Source: Crossaster papposus
Lineage: Eukaryota > Echinodermata > Asteroidea > Velatida > Solasteridae
Direction: 5' to 3'
Assembly (NCBI GenBank): GCA_037893245.1
Contig: JBAIAA010000256.1
Location: 1 to 64,000, forward strand
Length of the DNA stretch: 64,000 bases
This document shows positions 1 through 13,700 of this stretch, one piece after another. How positions within the stretch are numbered: the first letter of the stretch is position 1; every line of letters begins with the position of its first letter. The position numbers were made by a program, and so were the translations under genes. The notes below the pieces were generated by a model. That model saw only the letters and a list, made by a program, of their open reading frames with translations. It did not search any database and was not told where the DNA came from.

Positions 1-227
1 CAATCAGTCCAATGTATAGGCCCCAGGGACCTCTTATTCAAAATTACCGGAGGGATCACAAAATATTAATGAGCTCGCGCGCAGTCATTTTCACTGATTT
101 AGTCACATGCACCCTTTAATAGCACTTACTGGGGCCTTTGGTAAGAAAAATGGGACTCAAAACAATGACAATTTACCTAAGATACAGTAACCACTTCAAA
201 AAAATAAATGCGGTGGACTTGCTGTTC

Positions 228-251
228 TAAAATGGCGCGTAAAATGGCGCG
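228..251 (+). repeat. 12-bp direct repeat inside each unit (shown in M1)
   Basis: TAAATGGCG-like dodecamer TAAAATGGCGCG occurs twice in direct succession at offsets 228-239 and 240-251. It is present in essentially all units. In T250 units the second copy has one mismatch. It contributes two ATGGCG boxes close to the YY1-type motif. Confidence 0.85.
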
Positions 252-265
252 CTACAGTTTAGTGC

Positions 266-276
266 GCCGCCATCTT
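266..276 (-). promoter_or_regulatory. YY1-type motif, once per unit (shown in M1)
   Basis: The minus strand reads AAGATGGCGGC, identical to the well-known animal YY1 consensus. It appears unchanged in the units I checked, including both halves of the 812-bp units. Two weaker ATGGCG boxes lie on the plus strand at offsets 231-239 and 243-251. Binding is an inference from the motif only. Confidence 0.45.
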
Positions 277-306
277 TGATTCATATAGGTTCTACTACAC
301 TAAATA

Positions 307-351
307 CGGCGCTCATTGTAACCAACACAAAAATTGAAAGAAAGAGCGCCG
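307..351. repeat. Inverted repeat, 8-bp stem (shown in M1)
   Basis: CGGCGCTC at offsets 307-314 is the exact complement of GAGCGCCG at 344-351, with a 29-base AT-richer spacer. The spacer contains the A/B/C diagnostic bases 333-336. The stem is broken in M93 by C to T at 60756. Confidence 0.6.
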
Positions 352-358
352 CCTGGTG
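344..358 (-). promoter_or_regulatory. CTCF-core-like motif, once per unit (shown in M1)
   Basis: The minus strand reads CACCAGGCGGCGCTC. Against the vertebrate CTCF core CCACCAGGGGGCGC it agrees at 12 of 14 positions; the C in the AGGCGG part is unfavourable. It lies about 70 bp from the YY1-type motif on the same strand and includes CpGs, so any binding would probably be methylation sensitive. Function is speculative. Confidence 0.3.
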
Positions 359-459
359 ACGCTCATGAGTAGAGTGGCCATATTTTTTTGACTGGAAATC
401 AAAGATTAAGACTCCTAGAACAATTTTCTTTTCAAATTTATAGGGGTTGACCGAATGAA

Positions 460-471
460 TTTTTTTTTATA
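460..471 (-). promoter_or_regulatory. T run with minus-strand TATA-like box (shown in M1)
   Basis: Offsets 460-468 are nine Ts followed by ATAC, so the minus strand reads GTATAAAAA, a TATA-box-like string. The run is a mutational hot spot: 9T in most units, 8T in M60, M67 and M76, C463 in C' units, G464 in M45. Whether it starts any satellite transcript is unknown. Confidence 0.2.
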
Positions 472-503
472 CTCCTCTCCGCACAAACCACCCCTAAACT
501 GGT

Positions 504-519
504 GGCCCAGCTCTGGGCC
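504..519. repeat. GC-rich hairpin, 7-bp stem (shown in M1)
   Basis: GGCCCAG at 504-510 pairs with CTGGGCC at 513-519 around a 2-base centre. It is nearly invariant across units. M95 breaks it with C to A at 62236. Confidence 0.6.
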
Positions 520-3500
520 CAGGTATCAATGTAGCCCCCCGCCTCTATGCGAAATAGACCCTGGTATTGGTCTTTTCTGTGAACGAAATCCCCCGAGTTG
601 GAAGCCACGGGTCACCAATTCTTGATTTCTACAATTATTTCTACAATCAGTCCAATGTATAGGCCCCAGGGACCTCTTATTCAAAATTACCGGAGGGATC
701 ACAAAATATTAATGAGCTCGCGCGCAGTCATTTTCACTGATTTAGTCACATGCACCCTTTAATAGCACTTACTGGGGCCTTTGGTAAGAAAAATGGGACT
801 CAAAACAATGACAATTTACCTAAAATACAGTAACCACTTCAAAAAAATTAATGCGGTGGACTTGCTGTTCTAAAATGGCGCGTAAAATGGCGCGCCACAG
901 TTTAGTGCGCCGCCATCTTTGATTCATATAGGTTCTACTACACTAAATACGGCGCTCATTGTAACCAACACAAAATATGAAAGAAAGAGCGCCGCCTGGT
1001 GACGCTCATGAGTAGAGTGGCCATATTTTTTTGACTGGAAATCAAAGATTAAGACTCCTAGAACAATTTTCTTTTCAAATTTATAGGGGTTGACCGAATG
1101 AATTTTTTTTTATACTCCTCTCCGCACAAACCACCCCTAAACTGGTGGCCCAGCTCTGGGCCCAGGTATCAATGTAGCCCCCCGCCTCTATGCGAAATAG
1201 ACCCTGGTATTGGTCTTTTCTGTGAACGAAATCCCCCGAGTTGGAAGCCACGGGTCACCAATTCTTGATTTCCACAATTATTTCTACAATCAGTCCAATG
1301 TATAGGCCCCAGGGACCTCTTATTCAAAATTACCGGAGGGATCACAAAATATTAATGAGCTCGCGCGCAGTCATTTTCACTGATTTAGTCACATGCACCC
1401 TTTAATAGCACTTACTGGGGCCTTTGGTAAGAAAAATGGGACTCAAAACAATGACAATTTACCTAAGATACAGTAACCACTTCAAAAAAATAAATGCGGT
1501 GGACTTGCTGTTCTAAAATGGCGCGTAAAATGGCGTGCTACAGTTTAGTGCGCCGCCATCTTTGATTCATATAGGTTCTACTACACTAAATACGGCGCTC
1601 ATTGTAACCAACACAAAAATTGAAAGAAAGAGCGCCGCCTGGTGACGCTCATGAGTAGAGTGGCCATATTTTTTTGACTGGAAATCAAAGATTAAGACTC
1701 CTAGAACAATTTTCTTTTCAAATTTATAGGGGTTGACCGAATGAATTTTTTTTTATACTCCTCTCCGCACAAACCACCCCTAAACTGGTGGCCCAGCTCT
1801 GGGCCCAGGTATCAATGTAGCCCCCCGCCTCTATGCGAAATAGACCCTGGTATTGGTCTTTTCTGTGAACGAAATCCCCCGAGTTGGAAGCCACGGGTCA
1901 CCAATTCTTGATTTCTACAATTATTTCTACAATCAGTCCAATGTATAGGCCCCAGGGACCTCTTATTCAAAATTACCGGAGGGATCACAAAATATTAATG
2001 AGCTCGCGCGCAGTCATTTTCACTGATTTAGTCACATGCACCCTTTAATAGCACTTACTGGGGCCTTTGGTAAGAAAAATGGGACTCAAAACAATGACAA
2101 TTTACCTAAAATACAGTAACCACTTCAAAAAAATTAATGCGGTGGACTTGCTGTTCTAAAATGGCGCGTAAAATGGCGCGCCACAGTTTAGTGCGCCGCC
2201 ATCTTTGATTCATATAGGTTCTACTACACTAAATACGGCGCTCATTGTAACCAACACAAAATATGAAAGAAAGAGCGCCGCCTGGTGACGCTCATGAGTA
2301 GAGTGGCCATATTTTTTTGACTGGAAATCAAAGATTAAGACTCCTAGAACAATTTTCTTTTCAAATTTATAGGGGTTGACCGAATGAATTTTTTTTTATA
2401 CTCCTCTCCGCACAAACCACCCCTAAACTGGTGGCCCAGCTCTGGGCCCAGGTATCAATGTAGCCCCCCGCCTCTATGCGAAATAGACCCTGGTATTGGT
2501 CTTTTCTGTGAACGAAATCCCCCGAGTTGGAAGCCACGGGTCACCAATTCTTGATTTCCACAATTATTTCTACAATCAGTCCAATGTATAGGCCCCAGGG
2601 ACCTCTTATTCAAAATTACCGGAGGGATCACAAAATATTAATGAGCTCGCGCGCAGTCATTTTCACTGATTTAGTCACATGCACCCTTTAATAGCACTTA
2701 CTGGGGCCTTTGGTAAGAAAAATGGGACTCAAAACAATGACAATTTACCTAAGATACAGTAACCACTTCAAAAAAATAAATGCGGTGGACTTGCTGTTCT
2801 AAAATGGCGCGTAAAATGGCGTGCTACAGTTTAGTGCGCCGCCATCTTTGATTCATATAGGTTCTACTACACTAAATACGGCGCTCATTGTAACCAACAC
2901 AAAAATTGAAAGAAAGAGCGCCGCCTGGTGACGCTCATGAGTAGAGTGGCCATATTTTTTTGACTGGAAATCAAAGATTAAGACTCCTAGAACAATTTTC
3001 TTTTCAAATTTATAGGGGTTGACCGAATGAATTTTTTTTTATACTCCTCTCCGCACAAACCACCCCTAAACTGGTGGCCCAGCTCTGGGCCCAGGTATCA
3101 ATGTAGCCCCCCGCCTCTATGCGAAATAGACCCTGGTATTGGTCTTTTCTGTGAACGAAATCCCCCGAGTTGGAAGCCACGGGTCACCAATTCTTGATTT
3201 CTACAATTATTTCTACAATCAGTCCAATGTATAGGCCCCAGGGACCTCTTATTCAAAATTACCGGAGGGATCACAAAATATTAATGAGCTCGCGCGCAGT
3301 CATTTTCACTGATTTAGTCACATGCACCCTTTAATAGCACTTACTGGGGCCTTTGGTAAGAAAAATGGGACTCAAAACAATGACAATTTACCTAAAATAC
3401 AGTAACCACTTCAAAAAAATTAATGCGGTGGACTTGCTGTTCTAAAATGGCGCGTAAAATGGCGCGCCACAGTTTAGTGCGCCGCCATCTTTGATTCATA

Positions 3501-6430
3501 TAGGTTCTACTACACTAAATACGGCGCTCATTGTAACCAACACAAAATATGAAAGAAAGAGCGCCGCCTGGTGACGCTCATGAGTAGAGTGGCCATATTT
3601 TTTTGACTGGAAATCAAAGATTAAGACTCCTAGAACAATTTTCTTTTCAAATTTATAGGGGTTGACCGAATGAATTTTTTTTTATACTCCTCTCCGCACA
3701 AACCACCCCTAAACTGGTGGCCCAGCTCTGGGCCCAGGTATCAATGTAGCCCCCCGCCTCTATGCGAAATAGACCCTGGTATTGGTCTTTTCTGTGAACG
3801 AAATCCCCCGAGTTGGAAGCCACGGGTCACCAATTCTTGATTTCCACAATTATTTCTACAATCAGTCCAATGTATAGGCCCCAGGGACCTCTTATTCAAA
3901 ATTACCGGAGGGATCACAAAATATTAATGAGCTCGCGCGCAGTCATTTTCACTGATTTAGTCACATGCACCCTTTAATAGCACTTACTGGGGCCTTTGGT
4001 AAGAAAAATGGGACTCAAAACAATGACAATTTACCTAAGATACAGTAACCACTTCAAAAAAATAAATGCGGTGGACTTGCTGTTCTAAAATGGCGCGTAA
4101 AATGGCGTGCTACAGTTTAGTGCGCCGCCATCTTTGATTCATATAGGTTCTACTACACTAAATACGGCGCTCATTGTAACCAACACAAAAATTGAAAGAA
4201 AGAGCGCCGCCTGGTGACGCTCATGAGTAGAGTGGCCATATTTTTTTGACTGGAAATCAAAGATTAAGACTCCTAGAACAATTTTCTTTTCAAATTTATA
4301 GGGGTTGACCGAATGAATTTTTTTTTATACTCCTCTCCGCACAAACCACCCCTAAACTGGTGGCCCAGCTCTGGGCCCAGGTATCAATGTAGCCCCCCGC
4401 CTCTATGCGAAATAGACCCTGGTATTGGTCTTTTCTGTGAACGAAATCCCCCGAGTTGGAAGCCACGGGTCACCAATTCTTGATTTCTACAATTATTTCT
4501 ACAATCAGTCCAATGTATAGGCCCCAGGGACCTCTTATTCAAAATTACCGGAGGGATCACAAAATATTAATGAGCTCGCGCGCAGTCATTTTCACTGATT
4601 TAGTCACATGCACCCTTTAATAGCACTTACTGGGGCCTTTGGTAAGAAAAATGGGACTCAAAACAATGACAATTTACCTAAAATACAGTAACCACTTCAA
4701 AAAAATTAATGCGGTGGACTTGCTGTTCTAAAATGGCGCGTAAAATGGCGCGCCACAGTTTAGTGCGCCGCCATCTTTGATTCATATAGGTTCTACTACA
4801 CTAAATACGGCGCTCATTGTAACCAACACAAAATATGAAAGAAAGAGCGCCGCCTGGTGACGCTCATGAGTAGAGTGGCCATATTTTTTTGACTGGAAAT
4901 CAAAGATTAAGACTCCTAGAACAATTTTCTTTTCAAATTTATAGGGGTTGACCGAATGAATTTTTTTTTATACTCCTCTCCGCACAAACCACCCCTAAAC
5001 TGGTGGCCCAGCTCTGGGCCCAGGTATCAATGTAGCCCCCCGCCTCTATGCGAAATAGACCCTGGTATTGGTCTTTTCTGTGAACGAAATCCCCCGAGTT
5101 GGAAGCCACGGGTCACCAATTCTTGATTTCCACAATTATTTCTACAATCAGTCCAATGTATAGGCCCCAGGGACCTCTTATTCAAAATTACCGGAGGGAT
5201 CACAAAATATTAATGAGCTCGCGCGCAGTCATTTTCACTGATTTAGTCACATGCACCCTTTAATAGCACTTACTGGGGCCTTTGGTAAGAAAAATGGGAC
5301 TCAAAACAATGACAATTTACCTAAGATACAGTAACCACTTCAAAAAAATAAATGCGGTGGACTTGCTGTTCTAAAATGGCGCGTAAAATGGCGTGCTACA
5401 GTTTAGTGCGCCGCCATCTTTGATTCATATAGGTTCTACTACACTAAATACGGCGCTCATTGTAACCAACACAAAAATTGAAAGAAAGAGCGCCGCCTGG
5501 TGACGCTCATGAGTAGAGTGGCCATATTTTTTTGACTGGAAATCAAAGATTAAGACTCCTAGAACAATTTTCTTTTCAAATTTATAGGGGTTGACCGAAT
5601 GAATTTTTTTTTATACTCCTCTCCGCACAAACCACCCCTAAACTGGTGGCCCAGCTCTGGGCCCAGGTATCAATGTAGCCCCCCGCCTCTATGCGAAATA
5701 GACCCTGGTATTGGTCTTTTCTGTGAACGAAATCCCCCGAGTTGGAAGCCACGGGTCACCAATTCTTGATTTCTACAATTATTTCTACAATCAGTCCAAT
5801 GTATAGGCCCCAGGGACCTCTTATTCAAAATTACCGGAGGGATCACAAAATATTAATGAGCTCGCGCGCAGTCATTTTCACTGATTTAGTCACATGCACC
5901 CTTTAATAGCACTTACTGGGGCCTTTGGTAAGAAAAATGGGACTCAAAACAATGACAATTTACCTAAAATACAGTAACCACTTCAAAAAAATTAATGCGG
6001 TGGACTTGCTGTTCTAAAATGGCGCGTAAAATGGCGCGCCACAGTTTAGTGCGCCGCCATCTTTGATTCATATAGGTTCTACTACACTAAATACGGCGCT
6101 CATTGTAACCAACACAAAATATGAAAGAAAGAGCGCCGCCTGGTGACGCTCATGAGTAGAGTGGCCATATTTTTTTGACTGGAAATCAAAGATTAAGACT
6201 CCTAGAACAATTTTCTTTTCAAATTTATAGGGGTTGACCGAATGAATTTTTTTTTATACTCCTCTCCGCACAAACCACCCCTAAACTGGTGGCCCAGCTC
6301 TGGGCCCAGGTATCAATGTAGCCCCCCGCCTCTATGCGAAATAGACCCTGGTATTGGTCTTTTCTGTGAACGAAATCCCCCGAGTTGGAAGCCACGGGTC
6401 ACCAATTCTTGATTTCCACAATTATTTCTA

Positions 6431-7716
6431 CAATCAGTCCAATGTATAGGCCCCAGGGACCTCTTATTCAAAATTACCGGAGGGATCACAAAATATTAAT
6501 GAGCTCGCGCGCAGTCATTTTCACTGATTTAGTCACATGCACCCTTTAATAGCACTTACTGGGGCCTTTGGTAAGAAAAATGGGACTCAAAACAATGACA
6601 ATTTACCTAAAATACAGTAACCACTTCAAAAAAATAAATGCGGTGGACTTGCTGTTCTAAAATGGCGCGTAAAATGGCGCGCCACAGTTTAGTGCGCCGC
6701 CATCTTTGATTCATATAGGTTCTACTACACTAAATACGGCGCTCATTGTAACCAACACAAAATATGAAAGAAAGAGCGCCGCCTGGTGACGCTCATGAGT
6801 AGAGTGGCCATATTTTTTTGACTGGAAATCAAAGATTAAGACTCCTAGAACAATTTTCTTTTCAAATTTATAGGGGTTGACCGAATGAATTTTTTTTTAT
6901 ACTCCTCTCCGCACAAACCACCCCTAAACTGGTGGCCCAGCTCTGGGCCCAGGTATCAATGTAGCCCCCCGCCTCTATGCGAAATAGACCCTGGTATTGG
7001 TCTTTTCTGTGAACGAAATCCCCCGAGTTGGAAGCCACGGGTCACCAATTCTTGATTTCCACAATTATTTCTACAATCAGTCCAATGTATAGGCCCCAGG
7101 GACCTCTTATTCAAAATTACCGGAGGGATCACAAAATATTAATGAGCTCGCGCGCAGTCATTTTCACTGATTTAGTCACATGCACCCTTTAATAGCACTT
7201 ACTGGGGCCTTTGGTAAGAAAAATGGGACTCAAAACAATGACAATTTACCTAAGATACAGTAACCACTTCAAAAAAATAAATGCGGTGGACTTGCTGTTC
7301 TAAAATGGCGCGTAAAATGGCGTGCTACAGTTTAGTGCGCCGCCATCTTTGATTCATATAGGTTCTACTACACTAAATACGGCGCTCATTGTAACCAACA
7401 CAAAAATTAAAAGAAAGAGCGCCGCCTGGTGACGCTCATGAGTAGAGTGGCCATATTTTTTTGACTGGAAATCAAAGATTAAGACTCCTAGAACAATTTT
7501 CTTTTCAAATTTATAGGGGTTGACCGAATGAATTTTTTTTTATACTCCTCTCCGCACAAACCACCCCTAAACTGGTGGCCCAGCTCTGGGCCCAGGTATC
7601 AATGTAGCCCCCCGCCTCTATGCGAAATAGACCCTGGTATTGGTCTTTTCTGTGAACGAAATCCCCCGAGTTGGAAGCCACGGGTCACCAATTCTTGATT
7701 TCCACAATTATTTCTA
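6431..7716 (+). repeat. Transition units M11 (B') and M12 (A/C chimera)
   Basis: M11 (6431-7073) is B-like but has A at offset 206, the allele used by all later B' units. M12 (7074-7716) has T250, as in A, but A336, as in C, so it reads as a recombinant with a switch between offsets 250 and 336. Together they separate the dimer array on the left from the trimer array on the right. Confidence 0.85.
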
Positions 7717-10700
7717 CAATCAGTCCAATGTATAGGCCCCAGGGACCTCTTATTCAAAATTACCGGAGGGATCACAAAATATTAATGAGCTCGCGCGCAG
7801 TCATTTTCACTGATTTAGTCACATGCACCCTTTAATAGCACTTACTGGGGCCTTTGGTAAGAAAAATGGGACTCAAAACAATGACAATTTACCTAAGATA
7901 CAGTAACCACTTCAAAAAAATAAATGCGGTGGACTTGCTGTTCTAAAATGGCGCGTAAAATGGCGCGCTACAGTTTAGTGCGCCGCCATCTTTGATTCAT
8001 ATAGGTTCTACTACACTAAATACGGCGCTCATTGTAACCAACACAAAAATTAAAAGAAAGAGCGCCGCCTGGTGACGCTCATGAGTAGAGTGGCCATATT
8101 TTTTTGACTGGAAATCAAAGATTAAGACTCCTAGAACAATTTTCTTTTCAAATTTATAGGGGTTGACCGAATGAATTTTTTTTTATACTCCTCTCCGCAC
8201 AAACCACCCCTAAACTGGTGGCCCAGCTCTGGGCCCAGGTATCAATGTAGCCCCCCGCCTCTATGCGAAATAGACCCTGGTATTGGTCTTTTCTGTGAAC
8301 GAAATCCCCCGAGTTGGAAGCCACGGGTCACCAATTCTTGATTTCCACAATTATTTCTACAATCAGTCCAATGTATAGGCCCCAGGGACCTCTTATTCAA
8401 AATTACCGGAGGGATCACAAAATATTAATGAGCTCGCGCGCAGTCATTTTCACTGATTTAGTCACATGCACCCTTTAATAGCACTTACTGGGGCCTTTGG
8501 TAAGAAAAATGGGACTCAAAACAATGACAATTTACCTAAGATACAGTAACCACTTCAAAAAAATAAATGCGGTGGACTTGCTGTTCTAAAATGGCGCGTA
8601 AAATGGCGCGCTACAGTTTAGTGCGCCGCCATCTTTGATTCATATAGGTTCTACTACACTAAATACGGCGCTCATTGTAACCAACACAAAAATTAAAAGA
8701 AAGAGCGCCGCCTGGTGACGCTCATGAGTAGAGTGGCCATATTTTTTTGACTGGAAATCAAAGATTAAGACTCCTAGAACAATTTTCTTTTCAAATTTAT
8801 AGGGGTTGACCGAATGAATTTCTTTTTATACTCCTCTCCGCACAAACCACCCCTAAACTGGTGGCCCAGCTCTGGGCCCAGGTATCAATGTAGCCCCCCG
8901 CCTCTATGCGAAATAGACCCTGGTATTGGTCTTTTCTGTGAACGAAATCCCCCGAGTTGGAAGCCACGGGTCACCAATTCTTGATTTCCACAATTATTTC
9001 TACAATCAGTCCAATGTATAGGCCCCAGGGACCTCTTATTCAAAATTACCGGAGGGATCACAAAATATTAATGAGCTCGCGCGCAGTCATTTTCACTGAT
9101 TTAGTCACATGCACCCTTTAATAGCACTTACTGGGGCCTTTGGTAAGAAAAATGGGACTCAAAACAATGACAATTTACCTAAGATACAGTAACCACTTCA
9201 AAAAAATAAATGCGGTGGACTTGCTGTTCTAAAATGGCGCGTAAAATGGCGTGCTACAGTTTAGTGCGCCGCCATCTTTGATTCATATAGGTTCTACTAC
9301 ACTAAATACGGCGCTCATTGTAACCAACACAAAAATTGAAAGAAAGAGCGCCGCCTGGTGACGCTCATGAGTAGAGTGGCCATATTTTTTTGACTGGAAA
9401 TCAAAGATTAAGACTCCTAGAACAATTTTCTTTTCAAATTTATAGGGGTTGACCGAATGAATTTTTTTTTATACTCCTCTCCGCACAAACCACCCCTAAA
9501 CTGGTGGCCCAGCTCTGGGCCCAGGTATCAATGTAGCCCCCCGCCTCTATGCGAAATAGACCCTGGTATTGGTCTTTTCTGTGAACGAAATCCCCCGAGT
9601 TGGAAGCCACGGGTCACCAATTCTTGATTTCCACAATTATTTCTACAATCAGTCCAATGTATAGGCCCCAGGGACCTCTTATTCAAAATTACCGGAGGGA
9701 TCACAAAATATTAATGAGCTCGCGCGCAGTCATTTTCACTGATTTAGTCACATGCACCCTTTAATAGCACTTACTGGGGCCTTTGGTAAGAAAAATGGGA
9801 CTCAAAACAATGACAATTTACCTAAGATACAGTAACCACTTCAAAAAAATAAATGCGGTGGACTTGCTGTTCTAAAATGGCGCGTAAAATGGCGCGCTAC
9901 AGTTTAGTGCGCCGCCATCTTTGATTCATATAGGTTCTACTACACTAAATACGGCGCTCATTGTAACCAACACAAAAATTAAAAGAAAGAGCGCCGCCTG
10001 GTGACGCTCATGAGTAGAGTGGCCATATTTTTTTGACTGGAAATCAAAGATTAAGACTCCTAGAACAATTTTCTTTTCAAATTTATAGGGGTTGACCGAA
10101 TGAATTTTTTTTTATACTCCTCTCCGCACAAACCACCCCTAAACTGGTGGCCCAGCTCTGGGCCCAGGTATCAATGTAGCCCCCCGCCTCTATGCGAAAT
10201 AGACCCTGGTATTGGTCTTTTCTGTGAACGAAATCCCCCGAGTTGGAAGCCACGGGTCACCAATTCTTGATTTCCACAATTATTTCTACAATCAGTCCAA
10301 TGTATAGGCCCCAGGGACCTCTTATTCAAAATTACCGGAGGGATCACAAAATATTAATGAGCTCGCGCGCAGTCATTTTCACTGATTTAGTCACATGCAC
10401 CCTTTAATAGCACTTACTGGGGCCTTTGGTAAGAAAAATGGGACTCAAAACAATGACAATTTACCTAAGATACAGTAACCACTTCAAAAAAATAAATGCG
10501 GTGGACTTGCTGTTCTAAAATGGCGCGTAAAATGGCGCGCTACAGTTTAGTGCGCCGCCATCTTTGATTCATATAGGTTCTACTACACTAAATACGGCGC
10601 TCATTGTAACCAACACAAAAATTAAAAGAAAGAGCGCCGCCTGGTGACGCTCATGAGTAGAGTGGCCATATTTTTTTGACTGGAAATCAAAGATTAAGAC

Positions 10701-13700
10701 TCCTAGAACAATTTTCTTTTCAAATTTATAGGGGTTGACCGAATGAATTTCTTTTTATACTCCTCTCCGCACAAACCACCCCTAAACTGGTGGCCCAGCT
10801 CTGGGCCCAGGTATCAATGTAGCCCCCCGCCTCTATGCGAAATAGACCCTGGTATTGGTCTTTTCTGTGAACGAAATCCCCCGAGTTGGAAGCCACGGGT
10901 CACCAATTCTTGATTTCCACAATTATTTCTACAATCAGTCCAATGTATAGGCCCCAGGGACCTCTTATTCAAAATTACCGGAGGGATCACAAAATATTAA
11001 TGAGCTCGCGCGCAGTCATTTTCACTGATTTAGTCACATGCACCCTTTAATAGCACTTACTGGGGCCTTTGGTAAGAAAAATGGGACTCAAAACAATGAC
11101 AATTTACCTAAGATACAGTAACCACTTCAAAAAAATAAATGCGGTGGACTTGCTGTTCTAAAATGGCGCGTAAAATGGCGTGCTACAGTTTAGTGCGCCG
11201 CCATCTTTGATTCATATAGGTTCTACTACACTAAATACGGCGCTCATTGTAACCAACACAAAAATTGAAAGAAAGAGCGCCGCCTGGTGACGCTCATGAG
11301 TAGAGTGGCCATATTTTTTTGACTGGAAATCAAAGATTAAGACTCCTAGAACAATTTTCTTTTCAAATTTATAGGGGTTGACCGAATGAATTTTTTTTTA
11401 TACTCCTCTCCGCACAAACCACCCCTAAACTGGTGGCCCAGCTCTGGGCCCAGGTATCAATGTAGCCCCCCGCCTCTATGCGAAATAGACCCTGGTATTG
11501 GTCTTTTCTGTGAACGAAATCCCCCGAGTTGGAAGCCACGGGTCACCAATTCTTGATTTCCACAATTATTTCTACAATCAGTCCAATGTATAGGCCCCAG
11601 GGACCTCTTATTCAAAATTACCGGAGGGATCACAAAATATTAATGAGCTCGCGCGCAGTCATTTTCACTGATTTAGTCACATGCACCCTTTAATAGCACT
11701 TACTGGGGCCTTTGGTAAGAAAAATGGGACTCAAAACAATGACAATTTACCTAAGATACAGTAACCACTTCAAAAAAATAAATGCGGTGGACTTGCTGTT
11801 CTAAAATGGCGCGTAAAATGGCGCGCTACAGTTTAGTGCGCCGCCATCTTTGATTCATATAGGTTCTACTACACTAAATACGGCGCTCATTGTAACCAAC
11901 ACAAAAATTAAAAGAAAGAGCGCCGCCTGGTGACGCTCATGAGTAGAGTGGCCATATTTTTTTGACTGGAAATCAAAGATTAAGACTCCTAGAACAATTT
12001 TCTTTTCAAATTTATAGGGGTTGACCGAATGAATTTTTTTTTATACTCCTCTCCGCACAAACCACCCCTAAACTGGTGGCCCAGCTCTGGGCCCAGGTAT
12101 CAATGTAGCCCCCCGCCTCTATGCGAAATAGACCCTGGTATTGGTCTTTTCTGTGAACGAAATCCCCCGAGTTGGAAGCCACGGGTCACCAATTCTTGAT
12201 TTCCACAATTATTTCTACAATCAGTCCAATGTATAGGCCCCAGGGACCTCTTATTCAAAATTACCGGAGGGATCACAAAATATTAATGAGCTCGCGCGCA
12301 GTCATTTTCACTGATTTAGTCACATGCACCCTTTAATAGCACTTACTGGGGCCTTTGGTAAGAAAAATGGGACTCAAAACAATGACAATTTACCTAAGAT
12401 ACAGTAACCACTTCAAAAAAATAAATGCGGTGGACTTGCTGTTCTAAAATGGCGCGTAAAATGGCGCGCTACAGTTTAGTGCGCCGCCATCTTTGATTCA
12501 TATAGGTTCTACTACACTAAATACGGCGCTCATTGTAACCAACACAAAAATTAAAAGAAAGAGCGCCGCCTGGTGACGCTCATGAGTAGAGTGGCCATAT
12601 TTTTTTGACTGGAAATCAAAGATTAAGACTCCTAGAACAATTTTCTTTTCAAATTTATAGGGGTTGACCGAATGAATTTCTTTTTATACTCCTCTCCGCA
12701 CAAACCACCCCTAAACTGGTGGCCCAGCTCTGGGCCCAGGTATCAATGTAGCCCCCCGCCTCTATGCGAAATAGACCCTGGTATTGGTCTTTTCTGTGAA
12801 CGAAATCCCCCGAGTTGGAAGCCACGGGTCACCAATTCTTGATTTCCACAATTATTTCTACAATCAGTCCAATGTATAGGCCCCAGGGACCTCTTATTCA
12901 AAATTACCGGAGGGATCACAAAATATTAATGAGCTCGCGCGCAGTCATTTTCACTGATTTAGTCACATGCACCCTTTAATAGCACTTACTGGGGCCTTTG
13001 GTAAGAAAAATGGGACTCAAAACAATGACAATTTACCTAAGATACAGTAACCACTTCAAAAAAATAAATGCGGTGGACTTGCTGTTCTAAAATGGCGCGT
13101 AAAATGGCGTGCTACAGTTTAGTGCGCCGCCATCTTTGATTCATATAGGTTCTACTACACTAAATACGGCGCTCATTGTAACCAACACAAAAATTGAAAG
13201 AAAGAGCGCCGCCTGGTGACGCTCATGAGTAGAGTGGCCATATTTTTTTGACTGGAAATCAAAGATTAAGACTCCTAGAACAATTTTCTTTTCAAATTTA
13301 TAGGGGTTGACCGAATGAATTTTTTTTTATACTCCTCTCCGCACAAACCACCCCTAAACTGGTGGCCCAGCTCTGGGCCCAGGTATCAATGTAGCCCCCC
13401 GCCTCTATGCGAAATAGACCCTGGTATTGGTCTTTTCTGTGAACGAAATCCCCCGAGTTGGAAGCCACGGGTCACCAATTCTTGATTTCCACAATTATTT
13501 CTACAATCAGTCCAATGTATAGGCCCCAGGGACCTCTTATTCAAAATTACCGGAGGGATCACAAAATATTAATGAGCTCGCGCGCAGTCATTTTCACTGA
13601 TTTAGTCACATGCACCCTTTAATAGCACTTACTGGGGCCTTTGGTAAGAAAAATGGGACTCAAAACAATGACAATTTACCTAAAATACAGTAACCACTTC

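Larger units (their letters stand above)
1..6430 (+). repeat. A-B dimeric higher-order repeat, 1286 bp x 5
   Basis: M1-M10 alternate strictly A, B, A, B. A units have G181, A206, T250, T253, G336 and T630. B units have A181, T206, C250, C253, TA at 333-334 and C630. The repeating entity is therefore a 1286-bp dimer present five times. M1 differs from the other A units by C at 250. T206 in every B and T630 in every A occur together only in this block, so it was homogenised separately from the rest of the array. Confidence 0.93.

Noticed and set aside
138..147. A good-looking 5' splice donor (TTTGGTAAGA) and an AATAAA at offsets 203-208
   Set aside because: These short strings are expected by chance in 643 bp, and no exon or open frame is arranged around them. 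AATAAA is also lost in the T206 units.
289..300. Possible RNA polymerase III B box (GGTTCTACTAC)
   Set aside because: It lacks the CGA core of the GGTTCGANTCC consensus and I see no properly spaced A box, so a SINE or tRNA origin is unsupported.
595..615. A CENP-B-box-like string (GTTGGAAGCCACGGG) in each unit
   Set aside because: It shares GTTGGAA and CGGG with the CENP-B box, but the spacing between them is three bases too long and the required TTCG is absent.
1..6430. Repeat array read as CRISPR
   Set aside because: There are no short repeats alternating with unique spacers; the entire 643-bp unit repeats, and no cas genes are present.
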